This document shows positions 53,127-61,600 of a stretch of DNA of 64,000 bases, piece by piece. The number at the start of each line of letters is the position of its first letter. Position 1 is the first letter of the stretch. This DNA comes from JAJYUU01 sp963822955. Lineage in GTDB: Bacteria > Actinomycetota > Actinomycetes > Streptosporangiales > Streptosporangiaceae. The stretch is taken from contig CAWGJS010000008.1 in NCBI GenBank assembly GCA_963822955.1, forward strand, positions 868,001-932,000, in the 5' to 3' direction. The translations under genes and the position numbers were made by a program. Below the pieces are notes generated by a model that was not told the origin of the DNA, did not search any database, and saw nothing but the letters and a program-made list of their open reading frames with translations.

Positions 53127-53282
53127 AAAGGCGGTGCGCCCCGGCAGGCGGGTGCGCCGACCGCGCACGGCAGGACAGGCGGGACGCGGGTTGGCAGGCC
53201 CCGGGGCCCGATCGCGCCTGCTGCCCGCCCGGCGAAGGACGGTGCAGGTTTCGGCCCTGGGGCCAGCGAAGGGGTCTTCGTC

Positions 53283-54437
53283 ATGCGCGCATCTGTCATG
53301 CGAGTTGTATGCGCCGTTACGGCGATGGCGGGGGTCGGGTCGGCCGACTTAGCCGGGACCGCTGGCGCCCTCGGCGCTGTCGGCGGAGCGGGACAGGCTC
53401 ATCAGGCCGCTAGCTTGGTAGGTATTAGTGGCGCAGGGGTGACCCCGATACGGCTCGCTACCAACACCCCCCTGCGGCCGATCAGGCCCGGCCTCGTCGC
53501 GTATTCCGTTGTGATTACGCCGAACGGCAGGTATGCCTATGTCGTCAATTACAACACCGTCACTCCGATCCGGACCGCCACGAACAAGGCCCTCCGGCTG
53601 ATCCAGGTAGCCGGCGGGACCTACAGCATCGCAGTGACCCCGAACTCCAAGATGCTCTACGTTGCCAACGTCTCGGGAACGGTCATCCCGATCCGGACCG
53701 CCACGAACAAAGCGCTCCGGCCGATCAGGGTGGGCGGTGAACCCACGGCCATTGCGATCACCCCGAACGGCAAGACCGCCTATGTCATTGCAGGTGACAA
53801 GGTGATTCCCATCGTGACAGCCACGAACAGGGCCCTCCGGCCGATCAAGGTCGGGAAGGGGCCGCCCGCCATCGCGATCACCCCGAACAGCAGGACCGCC
53901 TACGTCGCCAACATTGAGTCCGGCACGGTGACCCCGATCCGGACCGCCACGAACAGTGCCCTGCGGCCGATCAAGGTCGGGAAGGGGCCGGACTACATCG
54001 CGATCACCCCGAACGGCAGGACCGCCTACGTCGCCAGCCTTTCCTCCGGCACGGTGATCCCGATCCGGACCGCCACAAACAGGACCCTGCGGCCGATCAA
54101 GGTCGGCGATGGCTCGAGAGCCATCGCGATCACCCCGAACGGCAGGACCGCCTACGTCGCCAGCCTTTCCTCCGGCACGGTGATCCCGATCCGGACCGCC
54201 ACGAACAGGGCCCTGCGGCCGATCAAGGTCGGCGGTGGCCCGGTCGCCATCGCGATCACCCCGGACGGCAGGACGGCCTATGTCACCAACGAGGCTTCTG
54301 GCACGGTGAGCCCGATCCGGACCGCCACGAACAGGGCCCTCAAGCCGATCACGGTCGGGACATCGCCCATGTCCATCGCCATCACGCCGGACGGGAGGAC
54401 GGCCTACGTCGCCGACGCCGGTCCGCCACCGCCGTGA
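53283..54437 (+). CDS. Secreted YVTN-type beta-propeller repeat protein
   Basis: A 384-residue protein with a signal-peptide-like start (VMRVVCAVTAMAGVGSADLA) and eight tandem repeats of about 42 residues. Their core is PIRTATNRALRPIKVG, followed by IAITPNGRTAYVA. The DNA repeats (about 126 bp) at 53940-54300 are nearly identical to each other, so the array probably expands and contracts. YVTN/lactonase-like propellers usually mediate surface binding. The first repeat (from 53445) and the last are the most diverged. Start at 53283 or the ATG at 53298. Confidence 0.85.
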   Translation: MRASVMRVVCAVTAMAGVGSADLAGTAGALGAVGGAGQAHQAASLVGISGAGVTPIRLATNTPLRPIRPGLVAYSVVITPNGRYAYVVNYNTVTPIRTATNKALRLIQVAGGTYSIAVTPNSKMLYVANVSGTVIPIRTATNKALRPIRVGGEPTAIAITPNGKTAYVIAGDKVIPIVTATNRALRPIKVGKGPPAIAITPNSRTAYVANIESGTVTPIRTATNSALRPIKVGKGPDYIAITPNGRTAYVASLSSGTVIPIRTATNRTLRPIKVGDGSRAIAITPNGRTAYVASLSSGTVIPIRTATNRALRPIKVGGGPVAIAITPDGRTAYVTNEASGTVSPIRTATNRALKPITVGTSPMSIAITPDGRTAYVADAGPPPP

Positions 54438-54882
54438 CGCCGGGGCCAGCCTGATTCGCTTCGATCCAGGCCCGGCTTCCCGGCGTGGAGCGTGACGCCG
54501 TACAGGTTAGAGCACACATCAGACGGGCAGTTGTGTCCCTGCTCCGGTCATCTCGTCGGCCATAGCCACAAGGCGAATGCCCCTAGGTGACGGTCGGCAG
54601 CTAAACCACCACTCGACCGAGCTGCCTGAGGCCGGTGCTCTCCTCGTGAGGCCCCGGCCTTCAGCTTTCCGCGGCGGCGCGAGTAGTCATGCGAATGACC
54701 TCATGGTCATGCTCATAGCCAACGCGTGCTATTCAGGCATGTCCATCCATTAGCTGCGGCCGCGCTGGCAGCAGCGGCCACGGGTCTACCCGCAAGCCCG
54801 GTTCCCCGGTTCGGGCTGCTCCTGATCGCAGAACGATCGAGCTCGCGGGGTGCTGGCACCGGCGCCCGGATGATCTGAGCGC
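54438..54882. other. No supported gene
   Basis: Intergenic stretch leading to operator module 3. Nothing recognised. Confidence 0.45.
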
Positions 54883-54926
54883 GCTAACGGCGAGCTAACG
54901 CGGTGCTCACAGTCCGCTCGTAGGGT
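54883..54926 (+). promoter_or_regulatory. SARP-type operator/promoter module 3
   Basis: GCTAAC (54883-54888), GCTAAC (54894-54899), GCTCAC (54905-54910), then 10 bp and TAGGGT (54921-54926). The module plus the following 100-odd bases match the leader of the intact cpaF gene (module 4). It now drives no intact cpaF; the homologous sequence ends at about 55070, where the dispersed repeat begins. Confidence 0.75.
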
Positions 54927-55074
54927 GCGGGACGCGGGTTCGGATCGCCCGGCCGCTGGGTGGCTGCGCGTGCCTGCTCGTGGAGCACTTAGGAGCGTCA
55001 CTATGTGGCATGTCCGGGGCCGCGATAGTCACGACACGGATCAGGCACCGGCGGCAACTGGCCGGGCAGCCTCT

Positions 55075-55155
55075 AGTCTCAGCCAGCAGCCTGTGCAGCG
55101 GCAACGGTGCCGGGAGACTTGTTAACTAGGTGGGCTTTGGACTGTGCGACGGGCG
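55075..55155 (+). repeat. About 80-bp dispersed repeat, copy 2
   Basis: Nearly the same as 24575-24655, with a small variable patch (TTAACT versus AGGCC) after ACTTGT. It directly follows the cpaF-leader copy, so the leader/repeat border marks a second rearrangement point. Confidence 0.7.
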
Positions 55156-55217
55156 ATGCCAGATCGAATCTCCTCGACACCGTTCCGGTTGTTATCTGGT
55201 ACTTGGGACGTATCGTG

Positions 55218-55686
55218 ATGGCCGTGGACCAGGCTACGCGGGACGACATCGCCGCCGCAGCGGCGGCGCATCAGGAACTTGGGCGCGACTTTGACGGCGC
55301 GGTTGCAGAGGGTCTGGTCGATCGCATCGGCGCGGAGATCGACAAGCGGATAGACGCCAGGCTCGGCGCTAGGCCGCGACGATCACTCGCCAGCAGCGAT
55401 CGCGCAGTCAGGTAAGCACCAGGCATTCTGGACCGGCACCGGAATCGGCGCGGGCATCACCGGCGTCTGGGCCATTTTGGCTCACAACCATGGCAGAAGC
55501 ACAGCATGGTGGATCATTGTGGTCTGGGTCATTCTCGCGATGGCTTGGCCCGGCCACGACGCTGGTACAGCGAGCACCGCAGCGCCCTACGCAAATGACT
55601 GCCCTAACGCGGACCTAGGAGAGTGCGCCGGGCGATACCAGATCGAGGTACAACCGGGCTCGGCGTGGCACCTGACCCAGAGATGA
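55218..55686 (+). pseudogene. Frameshifted two-TM membrane protein
   Basis: The frame from ATG 55218 encodes AVDQATRDDIAAAAAAHQEL and GLVDRIGAEIDKRIDARLGA, the N-terminal part of a common actinobacterial membrane family. It stops after SSDRAVR. Another frame, entered near 55410, continues with FWTGTGIGAGITGVWAILAH and STAWWIIVVWVILAMAWPG, the expected two membrane segments. A frameshift near 55410 explains it. The C terminus then diverges. Confidence 0.6.
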
Positions 55687-55734
55687 CCCATGTTCTCCGC
55701 TTGCGCTTCGGGGCACTCGCACGGCATCCAGCCA

Positions 55735-55837
55735 ACCGTGACCAACCCCGGCCCCGTGACGGCGTACTTGCGCGAATCCGCAGGTCGAAAAGATCGACAT
55801 CATCGGCTGCGATCAGAGGTAGTCAGATTGACCTACA
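55735..55837 (+). pseudogene. cpaF/tadA fragment (copy B) ending at the junction motif
   Basis: About 85 bp match the intact gene from the GPVTAYLR codons to GCDQ with several substitutions and one inserted base. The sequence ends exactly where copy A is interrupted and runs into a diverged copy of the junction motif (55811-55837). No cpaF sequence follows. The first part of the gene is also missing between 55070 and 55735. Confidence 0.75.
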
Positions 55838-56440
55838 GAAACGCGGCCAAGGGTGGAAGGGTGCTTGCGCGGCGCGACAACTAGGGCATTGTGGCAGCAT
55901 CGGATCCCGCTCGCCGCCTAGGCATGCGCCAGCGACGGGCGTAGCATCGGTCTACTCCTTCGTGGGAGGCCAGCGATGCTCACACCACCAACTGGACCTG
56001 AGTGGCCGGTGCAGCGGAAGTCTGCGACCCGCCGGTTACTTGACAGATGGCGCGTGCGCCGCGAGCGCATCAAGCGGCTGAACGTCGCGCGGTCTGCCGA
56101 ACCCCCTCCTACCCGACCGCTCCCGCAGAGTCCATCTCGGCGCTGATGACAGTCGCCCAGTCGTTGAGCCCAGAAAGCAGTAGACCCCCGGAGGTACAGG
56201 TAGTCCGGGCTTCCTCGCGCGTGCGGGCCTAGAATCCCGCGCCTCCGCCCGATCCGCGTTCCCGCGGGCCGCAGAGTGGTTCGCTGGCCCCGCAGCTGCA
56301 CGAACCCCGCCAGGCGTACAGACTCCTCCCGCAACTGATCACGTGACCGGTCCCCAGCGCGAGCTAGTTGCCGGGCGCTAGGCCGAAGCTGGGCACGCCC
56401 GCGGGGGGCCGCCCGAGCAAGGCCGCCGGGGCACCCCGGG
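55838..56440. other. No supported gene
   Basis: A long frame on the minus strand crosses this region, but its sequence is Arg/Gly-rich, lacks domains and is out of frame with the DUF1918 gene it overlaps. I do not regard it as coding. Confidence 0.45.
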
Positions 56441-56656
56441 CTAGCCTTTCGCCGACCCTTTCTTGCCCTTCTTACGCGGATGCTCGATGATCGCGTCCGG
56501 GCCGGGGAACACCAGCGCGGTGTGACCGTCGTCGAAGCGCACCAGGTAGGGCGGCTCCCCGCCCGCTCCCCGGACCTCGACGATCTCGCCAGTCCGCCCC
56601 GGATGGCCCACGACGTTGGCGCGCACGCGGAGCCGATCCCCGACGGCTGCCTGCAT
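56441..56656 (-). CDS. DUF1918 protein
   Basis: A 71-residue SH3-like DUF1918 protein: QAAVGDRLRVRANVVGHPGR, TGEIVEVRGAGGEPPYLVRF, GHTALVFPGPDAII, and a Lys-rich tail. The start at 56656 has GAGGAGG seven nt upstream. DUF1918 proteins are small, cytoplasmic and of unknown function. It lies immediately after the lipoprotein start region in the same direction. Confidence 0.87.
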   Translation of the reverse strand: MQAAVGDRLRVRANVVGHPGRTGEIVEVRGAGGEPPYLVRFDDGHTALVFPGPDAIIEHPRKKGKKGSAKG

Positions 56657-56883
56657 GCGCCCACCTCCTCGTCCGCATTCGGCCACGGCATGTCCGCATT
56701 CCCCGCGCTGCCCGAGCCGGAGGAAACGCTCACGATGTACTCAGACTGGCACGGCACAGTATCCACGTCTACGCTGCTGGCTGGTACCGGCCGTGCGTGG
56801 CGTTGGTACGTAACGCCGTTGCCGCAAGCCGTCAGCGCGAGCGCAGCTAACGCAGCCAGCGCTACCGCGATCAGCCGTTTCAT
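56657..56883 (-). CDS. Short lipoprotein, end uncertain
   Basis: A strong GGGAGGAAAAGTC precedes ATG 56883. The N terminus KRLIAVALAALAALALTACG is a clear lipoprotein signal. The following 55 residues (HARPVPASSVDVDTVPC, VSVSSGSGSAGN) look like a short exported tail. The frame formally stays open much further, through the DUF1918 gene in another frame, so a frameshift or error probably hides the true stop near 56660. Confidence 0.5.
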
Positions 56884-57050
56884 GACTTTTCCTCCCTTAA
56901 GGCCTCCACCAGACGAATGTAGGGGACTGAGGCCCGGTCGTCACGTTTGAGACGAGCTAACGACGCTGTCGACGGCTCGGTGTAGCCTGCAGGCGCGCGG
57001 GCTCGCAAACCAGGTGCTTTCAGCTCTGGCAGCGGGCCAGACTGGTGGAC

Positions 57051-57737
57051 ATGGCCTGTGTGCTCTGCGCTTCCGAGGACGATCCGACCGACGAGGACGT
57101 GATCCCGAAGTGGCTGCTGCGCGCCTTCGGTGTGCAGGAGGGTTCGACGACCGTCAGCGTGGCCGAGGAAGCTGGCGACAAGCAGCAGATCGGGGCGCTG
57201 AGGCACTTCCAGTTCACGCTTAACGGCGGCGTGTGCAGGAAGTGCAATAACGAGCGGCTCGGCGGACTAGAACAGATTGTGCAACCGATTCTTCTTGAGC
57301 CGATGGCCGTACGGTGCCAGCCGACCACGCTAGACCTGGCCAACCAGCGACTGCGAGGGCGTCCTCGGGCACTCGGACATGCCCACCGAAGAGCCAAGGA
57401 GCGTCCTCGCGGGGTCACCTGCTTGCGAGTCCACTTGCCATCCTTGTGGAGCGATCCGGCCTCGCGGAGCAAATGCTCGGCCTCGTTGAGCATGTCCCGC
57501 TTGATGGGTCGACCGGAGGTAGCGGAAGTTGTCGGGCGTGTACTCCCTGACGGACTCCCATGCTGCCCATTCGAGATCCGGTGCAGCCGGGGCACAGCCG
57601 GCCGGCTGGGAGGGTGGGGAATTAGCCGATCTGCAGGGGCGGCAAGGCCGCTTCACTGTGGCCGCAGACGTCACGCGCCGTGGTTCTCCCTCGCCTTCAA
57701 TCGAGACCTCGGCAGGCACCCGGCTTCCGTCTCCTAA
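57051..57737 (+). pseudogene. HNH-endonuclease-like gene, C-terminal part lost
   Basis: The first 100 residues fit an HNH nuclease: ACVLCASEDDPTDEDVIPKW with the CxxC-like first metal pair and the DVIPKWL motif, then GGVCRKCNNERLGGLEQIVQ with the second Cys pair. After LDLANQRL (about 57350) the frame becomes Arg/Gly-rich and no longer resembles the family, so the gene is probably truncated. On the opposite strand between about 57400 and 57570 short helical frames (LNEAEHLLREAGSLHKDGKW) suggest another decayed gene. Confidence 0.6.
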
Positions 57738-58107
57738 CCGACACACCAACCCGCCATAACTGGTTGATCTGCATGCCCGACCACGATCGCGCAGCGAGTT
57801 CGGTTCCCGTGCATATTCGCCATCGATCTGGGCGCTCGGAGAGCCAGAAGCGGATACTCGACGCAAGCTAACGCCCGTGGGACGCCAGCCCTCATCCCGT
57901 GCCAGGCTCAGCCAGCTGCTTCAGTTCAGCTTGGCGCCGCCTGCCTTGTCAGCTGCGTCCTGGGGTCGAGGCGCCGCCGCGGTCCACCATCGTGACGAAC
58001 GGCTGGTAGCCCGCGCCAGCCGCTCCGCGACCGGCCGCGGTCTCACGGTGGCCGTCATCGACGCACCCGGACCCGCAGCCGACCGAACCACCGAGCAGGA
58101 CGCGGTC
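57738..58107. other. No supported gene
   Basis: Possible small frames on the plus strand (for example ending GLTVAVIDAPGPAADRTTEQ) but no ribosome site or domain. Confidence 0.4.
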
Positions 58108-58827
58108 CTAGCGTCCATCTGCGGTTAACGGAATGCCGGACTCGGCGCGCCCGATCCACGGCCAGGCAAAGAGCACCAGGCCCGTGTACCACGCTGCGAT
58201 GGCAATCGAGTAGGTCACTGCCGCGCTGGGCGGCGCCATGAAGAACAGCGCGTTCTCGCTGAGGGTCAAGATCACAGCACCCGGCCCGATGATCGGACTG
58301 GTCACCAGCGCTACGACGGTCATGGCCAGCAGCAGGAGCTCGGCAAGAATGATGCTGGCCAGCAGCACACCGATGCCAGGCCCGAAGCAGGTATCGACGC
58401 AATGAGGTGGCGGGTGCAGAGCTTGCGGCAGCTCCGCTGCCAGGGCTATGGCCGCCCAGGCGAATACGAGAGCGCCGACAGGCGCGAAGATGATCAGCGC
58501 CCATCGGTGCCGGCGCATTGCCGTTGATCCTCCGGCCCGCAGCACGGCGGCCGTGAGCATGAGGGTGCCAACCGCCAGTCCTGCATCGGCGACCAAGTCG
58601 GCCGCCGATGAAGCGAAGGCCAGTACCATGACCGCGGTGCTGATCAGGCCGGTGACCACGCACACGCGTCCGGGACGGTAACGGCCCGCCACTACAGCGG
58701 CCAGCAGGACGGCGAACGGCACCAGAGCCCAGGCCCGAGCGACTTCGGTATGCCCAGTCAATAACTGCGCCACAACAACGCAGACCGAAAGCGCGTACCC
58801 GGAAAGAAGCCAGCTGGAAGAACGCAC
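58108..58827 (-). CDS. Multi-pass membrane protein of unknown function
   Basis: A 239-residue protein with about six hydrophobic segments, for example WALVPFAVLLAAVVAGRY, VCVVTGLISTAVMVLAFASS, WALIIFAPVGALVFAWAAIA and GIGVLLASIILAELLLLAMT. GGAGG precedes the GTG start at 58827. A His/Cys-containing loop (HPPPHCVDTCFG) is notable. No family recognised. It is the last gene before the second half of the Tad locus, on the opposite strand. Confidence 0.7.
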   Translation of the reverse strand: MRSSSWLLSGYALSVCVVVAQLLTGHTEVARAWALVPFAVLLAAVVAGRYRPGRVCVVTGLISTAVMVLAFASSAADLVADAGLAVGTLMLTAAVLRAGGSTAMRRHRWALIIFAPVGALVFAWAAIALAAELPQALHPPPHCVDTCFGPGIGVLLASIILAELLLLAMTVVALVTSPIIGPGAVILTLSENALFFMAPPSAAVTYSIAIAAWYTGLVLFAWPWIGRAESGIPLTADGR

Positions 58828-59118
58828 GGCACACCTCCGCCACGGCGCCAGCCACGAGAACCTGCTGCCACGGTATGGCCGCCAGCTGGCAGCAGCCAGC
58901 TCGGTCGTGATAGCGAGACTGGTTCGACGCCCCGGCGTGACAACCGCGACCCTGGCAGGGCCGGTTCAGATCCTTGGTCGGGCTCAGCTCACCGTGTTCG
59001 GCAGATCCGAATCACCGGCATAACCCTGATGAGCGCGCTCACGGGCATGTGCGTGCGAGCTGGTGACTTGCAGGGCGGCGGCGCCTGCGTGGCCTGACTG
59101 GGCGGGCGGCGGGTGGGC

Positions 59119-59162
59119 GCTTACGGTGCGCTAACGCGGCGCTCACATCTCGCTCGTAGGGT
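59119..59162 (+). promoter_or_regulatory. SARP-type operator/promoter module 4 (intact cpaF)
   Basis: GCTTAC (59119-59124), GCTAAC (59130-59135), GCTCAC (59141-59146), then 10 bp and TAGGGT (59157-59162), followed by the leader shared with module 3. It drives the intact secretion-ATPase gene and probably the whole second half of the Tad locus. Confidence 0.78.
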
Positions 59163-59275
59163 GCGGAACGCCGGTTCGGATTCTCGCGGCCTCTGGTGGC
59201 CGCGCGCTGGGCTGGCGGAGGGTGGAGGAGCAGGATGACGTGGCGTGTCCGGCAGCAGGACTGGGGCCGGCGGTG

Positions 59276-60757
59276 ATGCTGCAGTGGCCGCCGGCCTCGC
59301 CGGAGCACCTTGGCGGATGTCAGCAGTGGCTGCCGCCGGACCTGGAACACTGCGACGAGCACGCCGGTAACGTCGATCGCGGCCTGCCTGATCCGCCCGG
59401 GACGGCGGGGCTGAGCGACCCCCGGCTGATCCGCGGCGTCACCGAGATCACGACTATGATCGCGGCGCAGCTGGACGACGGCGCGAGCGCCGGCGAGGTC
59501 ATGCCCGTCATCCGGGAGACTGCGCAGCGCTGGCTGGAGCAGCAGGTCCGCAGTGGCTTGCTGCCGGCTTCCGCTGGCGGCGCGCTCGACGATCTCGCCA
59601 GGGCCGTGCACGATCAGCGCTACGAGCTCGGCCCGGTGACGGCCTATCTGCGGGATCCGCAGGTGGAGAACGTGGATATCAACGGCTGCGATCAGGTCTG
59701 GGTTACTTACGCCAGCGGCGAGCGCGTCGCCGGACCTCCGGTCGCGGCGAGCGACGATGCGCTGGTCTCGATGATCAGGACCTGGGCAGCCCGCGGAGGT
59801 CAGACCGCGCGCGACTTCTCGGCCGCGACCCCGCTGGTCAATGTCGCGCTTACCGGCAGCGGGCGGCTGACGGCAACGATGTCGGTAACGCCGCGGCCCT
59901 GTGCGTCGCTGCGGCGGCACGGTCAGATCGACGTGACCCTGGACCGCCTTACCGAGTTCGGCACGATCGATGCCACCCTGGCCGCGTTCCTACGGGCGGC
60001 CGTGCGGAGCCGGTGCAACATCATCGTCACCGGCGGCGTCAACTGCGGAAAGACGACACTACTGCGGGCGCTGGCTGGCGAGATCCCGCCGGGTGAACGG
60101 GTCGCCACGCTGGAGTCCGAATACGAACTCCATCTGCATGAGCTGGCGACGCACCCGGATGTGATCGCGTTCGAGGCGCGTGAGCCGAACTCCGAGGGGG
60201 CTGGCGGCGTCAGCCTGCATGACCTGATCGCGCACGCGCTGCGGCACAATCCGCGCCGGATTCTGGTCGGTGAGGTGAGGCGCGGCGAGATCATGCCCAT
60301 GCTCGAGGCGATGAACTCAGGTCAGGAAGGGTCGATGTGCACGATGCATGCCAACTCGCCGGCGGAGGCCTTCGACCGCATCCTGATTCTGGGCCTGCGT
60401 GGCGGGCTTGCCCTGGCCGAGCGGGCCATTCACATCCTGGTCGGCATGGCTGTGGACCTGATCATCCATGTCCGCCGCGGGCATGACGGGACACGGACGG
60501 TCCGGTACGTCTCGGAGATCCTCGAGGTGATGCCGCCCGGCGATACGGACCGGCCAGCGGTCAACCGCCTCTTCCTTCCCGACCCGCACACCAGCCGGGC
60601 AACGGCAGCGCACACGCCATCGGCCGTCCTGCTCGGTAGGCTCGCGGCCGCCGGATTCGACCCGGCCATGCTCGACCAGCACCGTTCGCAGCAGTTTGGG
60701 TCGCTGCCGTTGGGGTCTATGACGCACAGATCGCCCGGGGAGTGGTGGTCCCGGTGA
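59276..60757 (+). CDS. cpaF: CpaF/TadA secretion ATPase of the Tad/Flp pilus
   Basis: A 493-residue type II/IV secretion ATPase powering Flp pilus assembly. The N-terminal helical domain includes VMPVIRETAQRWLEQQVRSG and VTAYLRDPQVENVDINGCDQ (residues 121-140, the target site broken in copies A and B). The ATPase core has Walker A GGVNCGKTT (253-261, Lys259), the Asp box TLESEYELHLHE, Walker B RRILVGEVRRGE and the His box CTMHANSP. The ATG at 59276 is preferred because the MLQWPPA start is shared with copy A (23816). The frame is open upstream to 59222. It overlaps the TadB start by 16 bp. Confidence 0.93.
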   Translation: MLQWPPASPEHLGGCQQWLPPDLEHCDEHAGNVDRGLPDPPGTAGLSDPRLIRGVTEITTMIAAQLDDGASAGEVMPVIRETAQRWLEQQVRSGLLPASAGGALDDLARAVHDQRYELGPVTAYLRDPQVENVDINGCDQVWVTYASGERVAGPPVAASDDALVSMIRTWAARGGQTARDFSAATPLVNVALTGSGRLTATMSVTPRPCASLRRHGQIDVTLDRLTEFGTIDATLAAFLRAAVRSRCNIIVTGGVNCGKTTLLRALAGEIPPGERVATLESEYELHLHELATHPDVIAFEAREPNSEGAGGVSLHDLIAHALRHNPRRILVGEVRRGEIMPMLEAMNSGQEGSMCTMHANSPAEAFDRILILGLRGGLALAERAIHILVGMAVDLIIHVRRGHDGTRTVRYVSEILEVMPPGDTDRPAVNRLFLPDPHTSRATAAHTPSAVLLGRLAAAGFDPAMLDQHRSQQFGSLPLGSMTHRSPGEWWSR

Positions 60758-61600
60758 TTGGGCTGGCTGGCGTGGCCGGGGGACTGGTGATAGCGGGACT
60801 GGCCTTACTCCTCCTGGAGTGCACGCGCCCAGTTCCGGAGCTAGGCACTCCGCCGCGGAGCGGCATCAGGCTAACTCCGCGGTTCCGCAAGCGCCTGCTG
60901 ATCGCGGCTGGCACCGGTGTCGCGACCCTGGCCCTAACGCGGTGGCCGGCGGCCATGATCGCGGCCGCGCTCGCCGTGCTATTCCTGCCTGCGATCGTCT
61001 CCAGCCGGGCAGCGCACCAGCGGGCCGCGGTACTGGAGGGCCTCGAGCAGTGGACCCGCCGGCTGATCCGACATGCTCACGGCGAGCCGCGGGCTGGAAG
61101 AGGCGCTTGAAGCGTCGGCACATCAGGCACCCGCGGCTATCGAGCCTGCCGTCACGGCACTTGGCCGCAGGATCGCAGCGCGCAGCGGGACCGAGGCAGC
61201 GCTACGGGCGTTTGCCGCCGACCTCGATGATCCTTCCGGTGACCGGATAGCGGCCGCGCTCATCATCGCTACCGGCCATCGGGGTGGCGCGGTCCGGGAT
61301 GTGCTCAACGCACTGGCGATCACGCTGGCCCGCGACGTGGCGGCCCGCCGCGAGATCGAGGCTGACCGGGCGCAGCACCGGACGACCGTGAAGTGGCTGA
61401 CGTTTTTCGTCCTCGGGTTCACCGTGTTCGCCGTGCTGAACCGGTCGTACTCGCAGCCGTACGGCACAGTACCGGGGCAGCTGGTGATGGGACTCGTCAC
61501 GGCCCTGTACGCCGGCGGCCTGCTCTGGCTCCATCACCTTGGCTCGCTTCCGGTACCAGGCAGGTTCCTGGCGGCCGCCGGAACAGGGCGGCATACATGA
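60742..61600 (+). pseudogene. tadB: TadB-like pilus membrane protein with one frameshift
   Basis: The first frame (GTG 60742) gives the N-terminal membrane part VVPVIGLAGVAGGLVIAGLA, WPAAMIAAALAVLFLPAIVS and AVLEGLEQWTRRL. One extra base near 61066 breaks it. The second frame continues at once with DMLTASRGLEEALEASA, the GspF/TadB core, RAFAADLDDPSGDRIAAALI, and two C-terminal membrane segments. Restoring the base yields a normal 285-residue TadB. The essential operon position makes a sequencing error likely; otherwise the pilus is inactive. Confidence 0.82.

Larger units (their letters stand above)
52552..53282. other. Long intergenic region with small ORF, hairpin and repeats
   Basis: About 730 bp between the CapA gene and the propeller gene. 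It contains one tiny frame with a good ribosome site, a strong hairpin and a pair of 20-bp direct repeats, each listed separately. Nothing else recognised. Confidence 0.5.

Noticed and set aside
55918..56883. A 321-residue protein continuing from the lipoprotein signal
   Set aside because: After about 75 residues it overlaps the well-supported DUF1918 gene in a different frame and is Arg/Gly-rich without domains.
57400..57570. Minus-strand coding fragment opposite the HNH remnant
   Set aside because: Short helical-looking frames exist, but they switch frame and match no family I know, so they are not listed as a feature.
23516..59118. The accessory region as a prophage or conjugative element
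   Set aside because: No phage structural, terminase, relaxase, FtsK/TraB or integrase gene was recognised.
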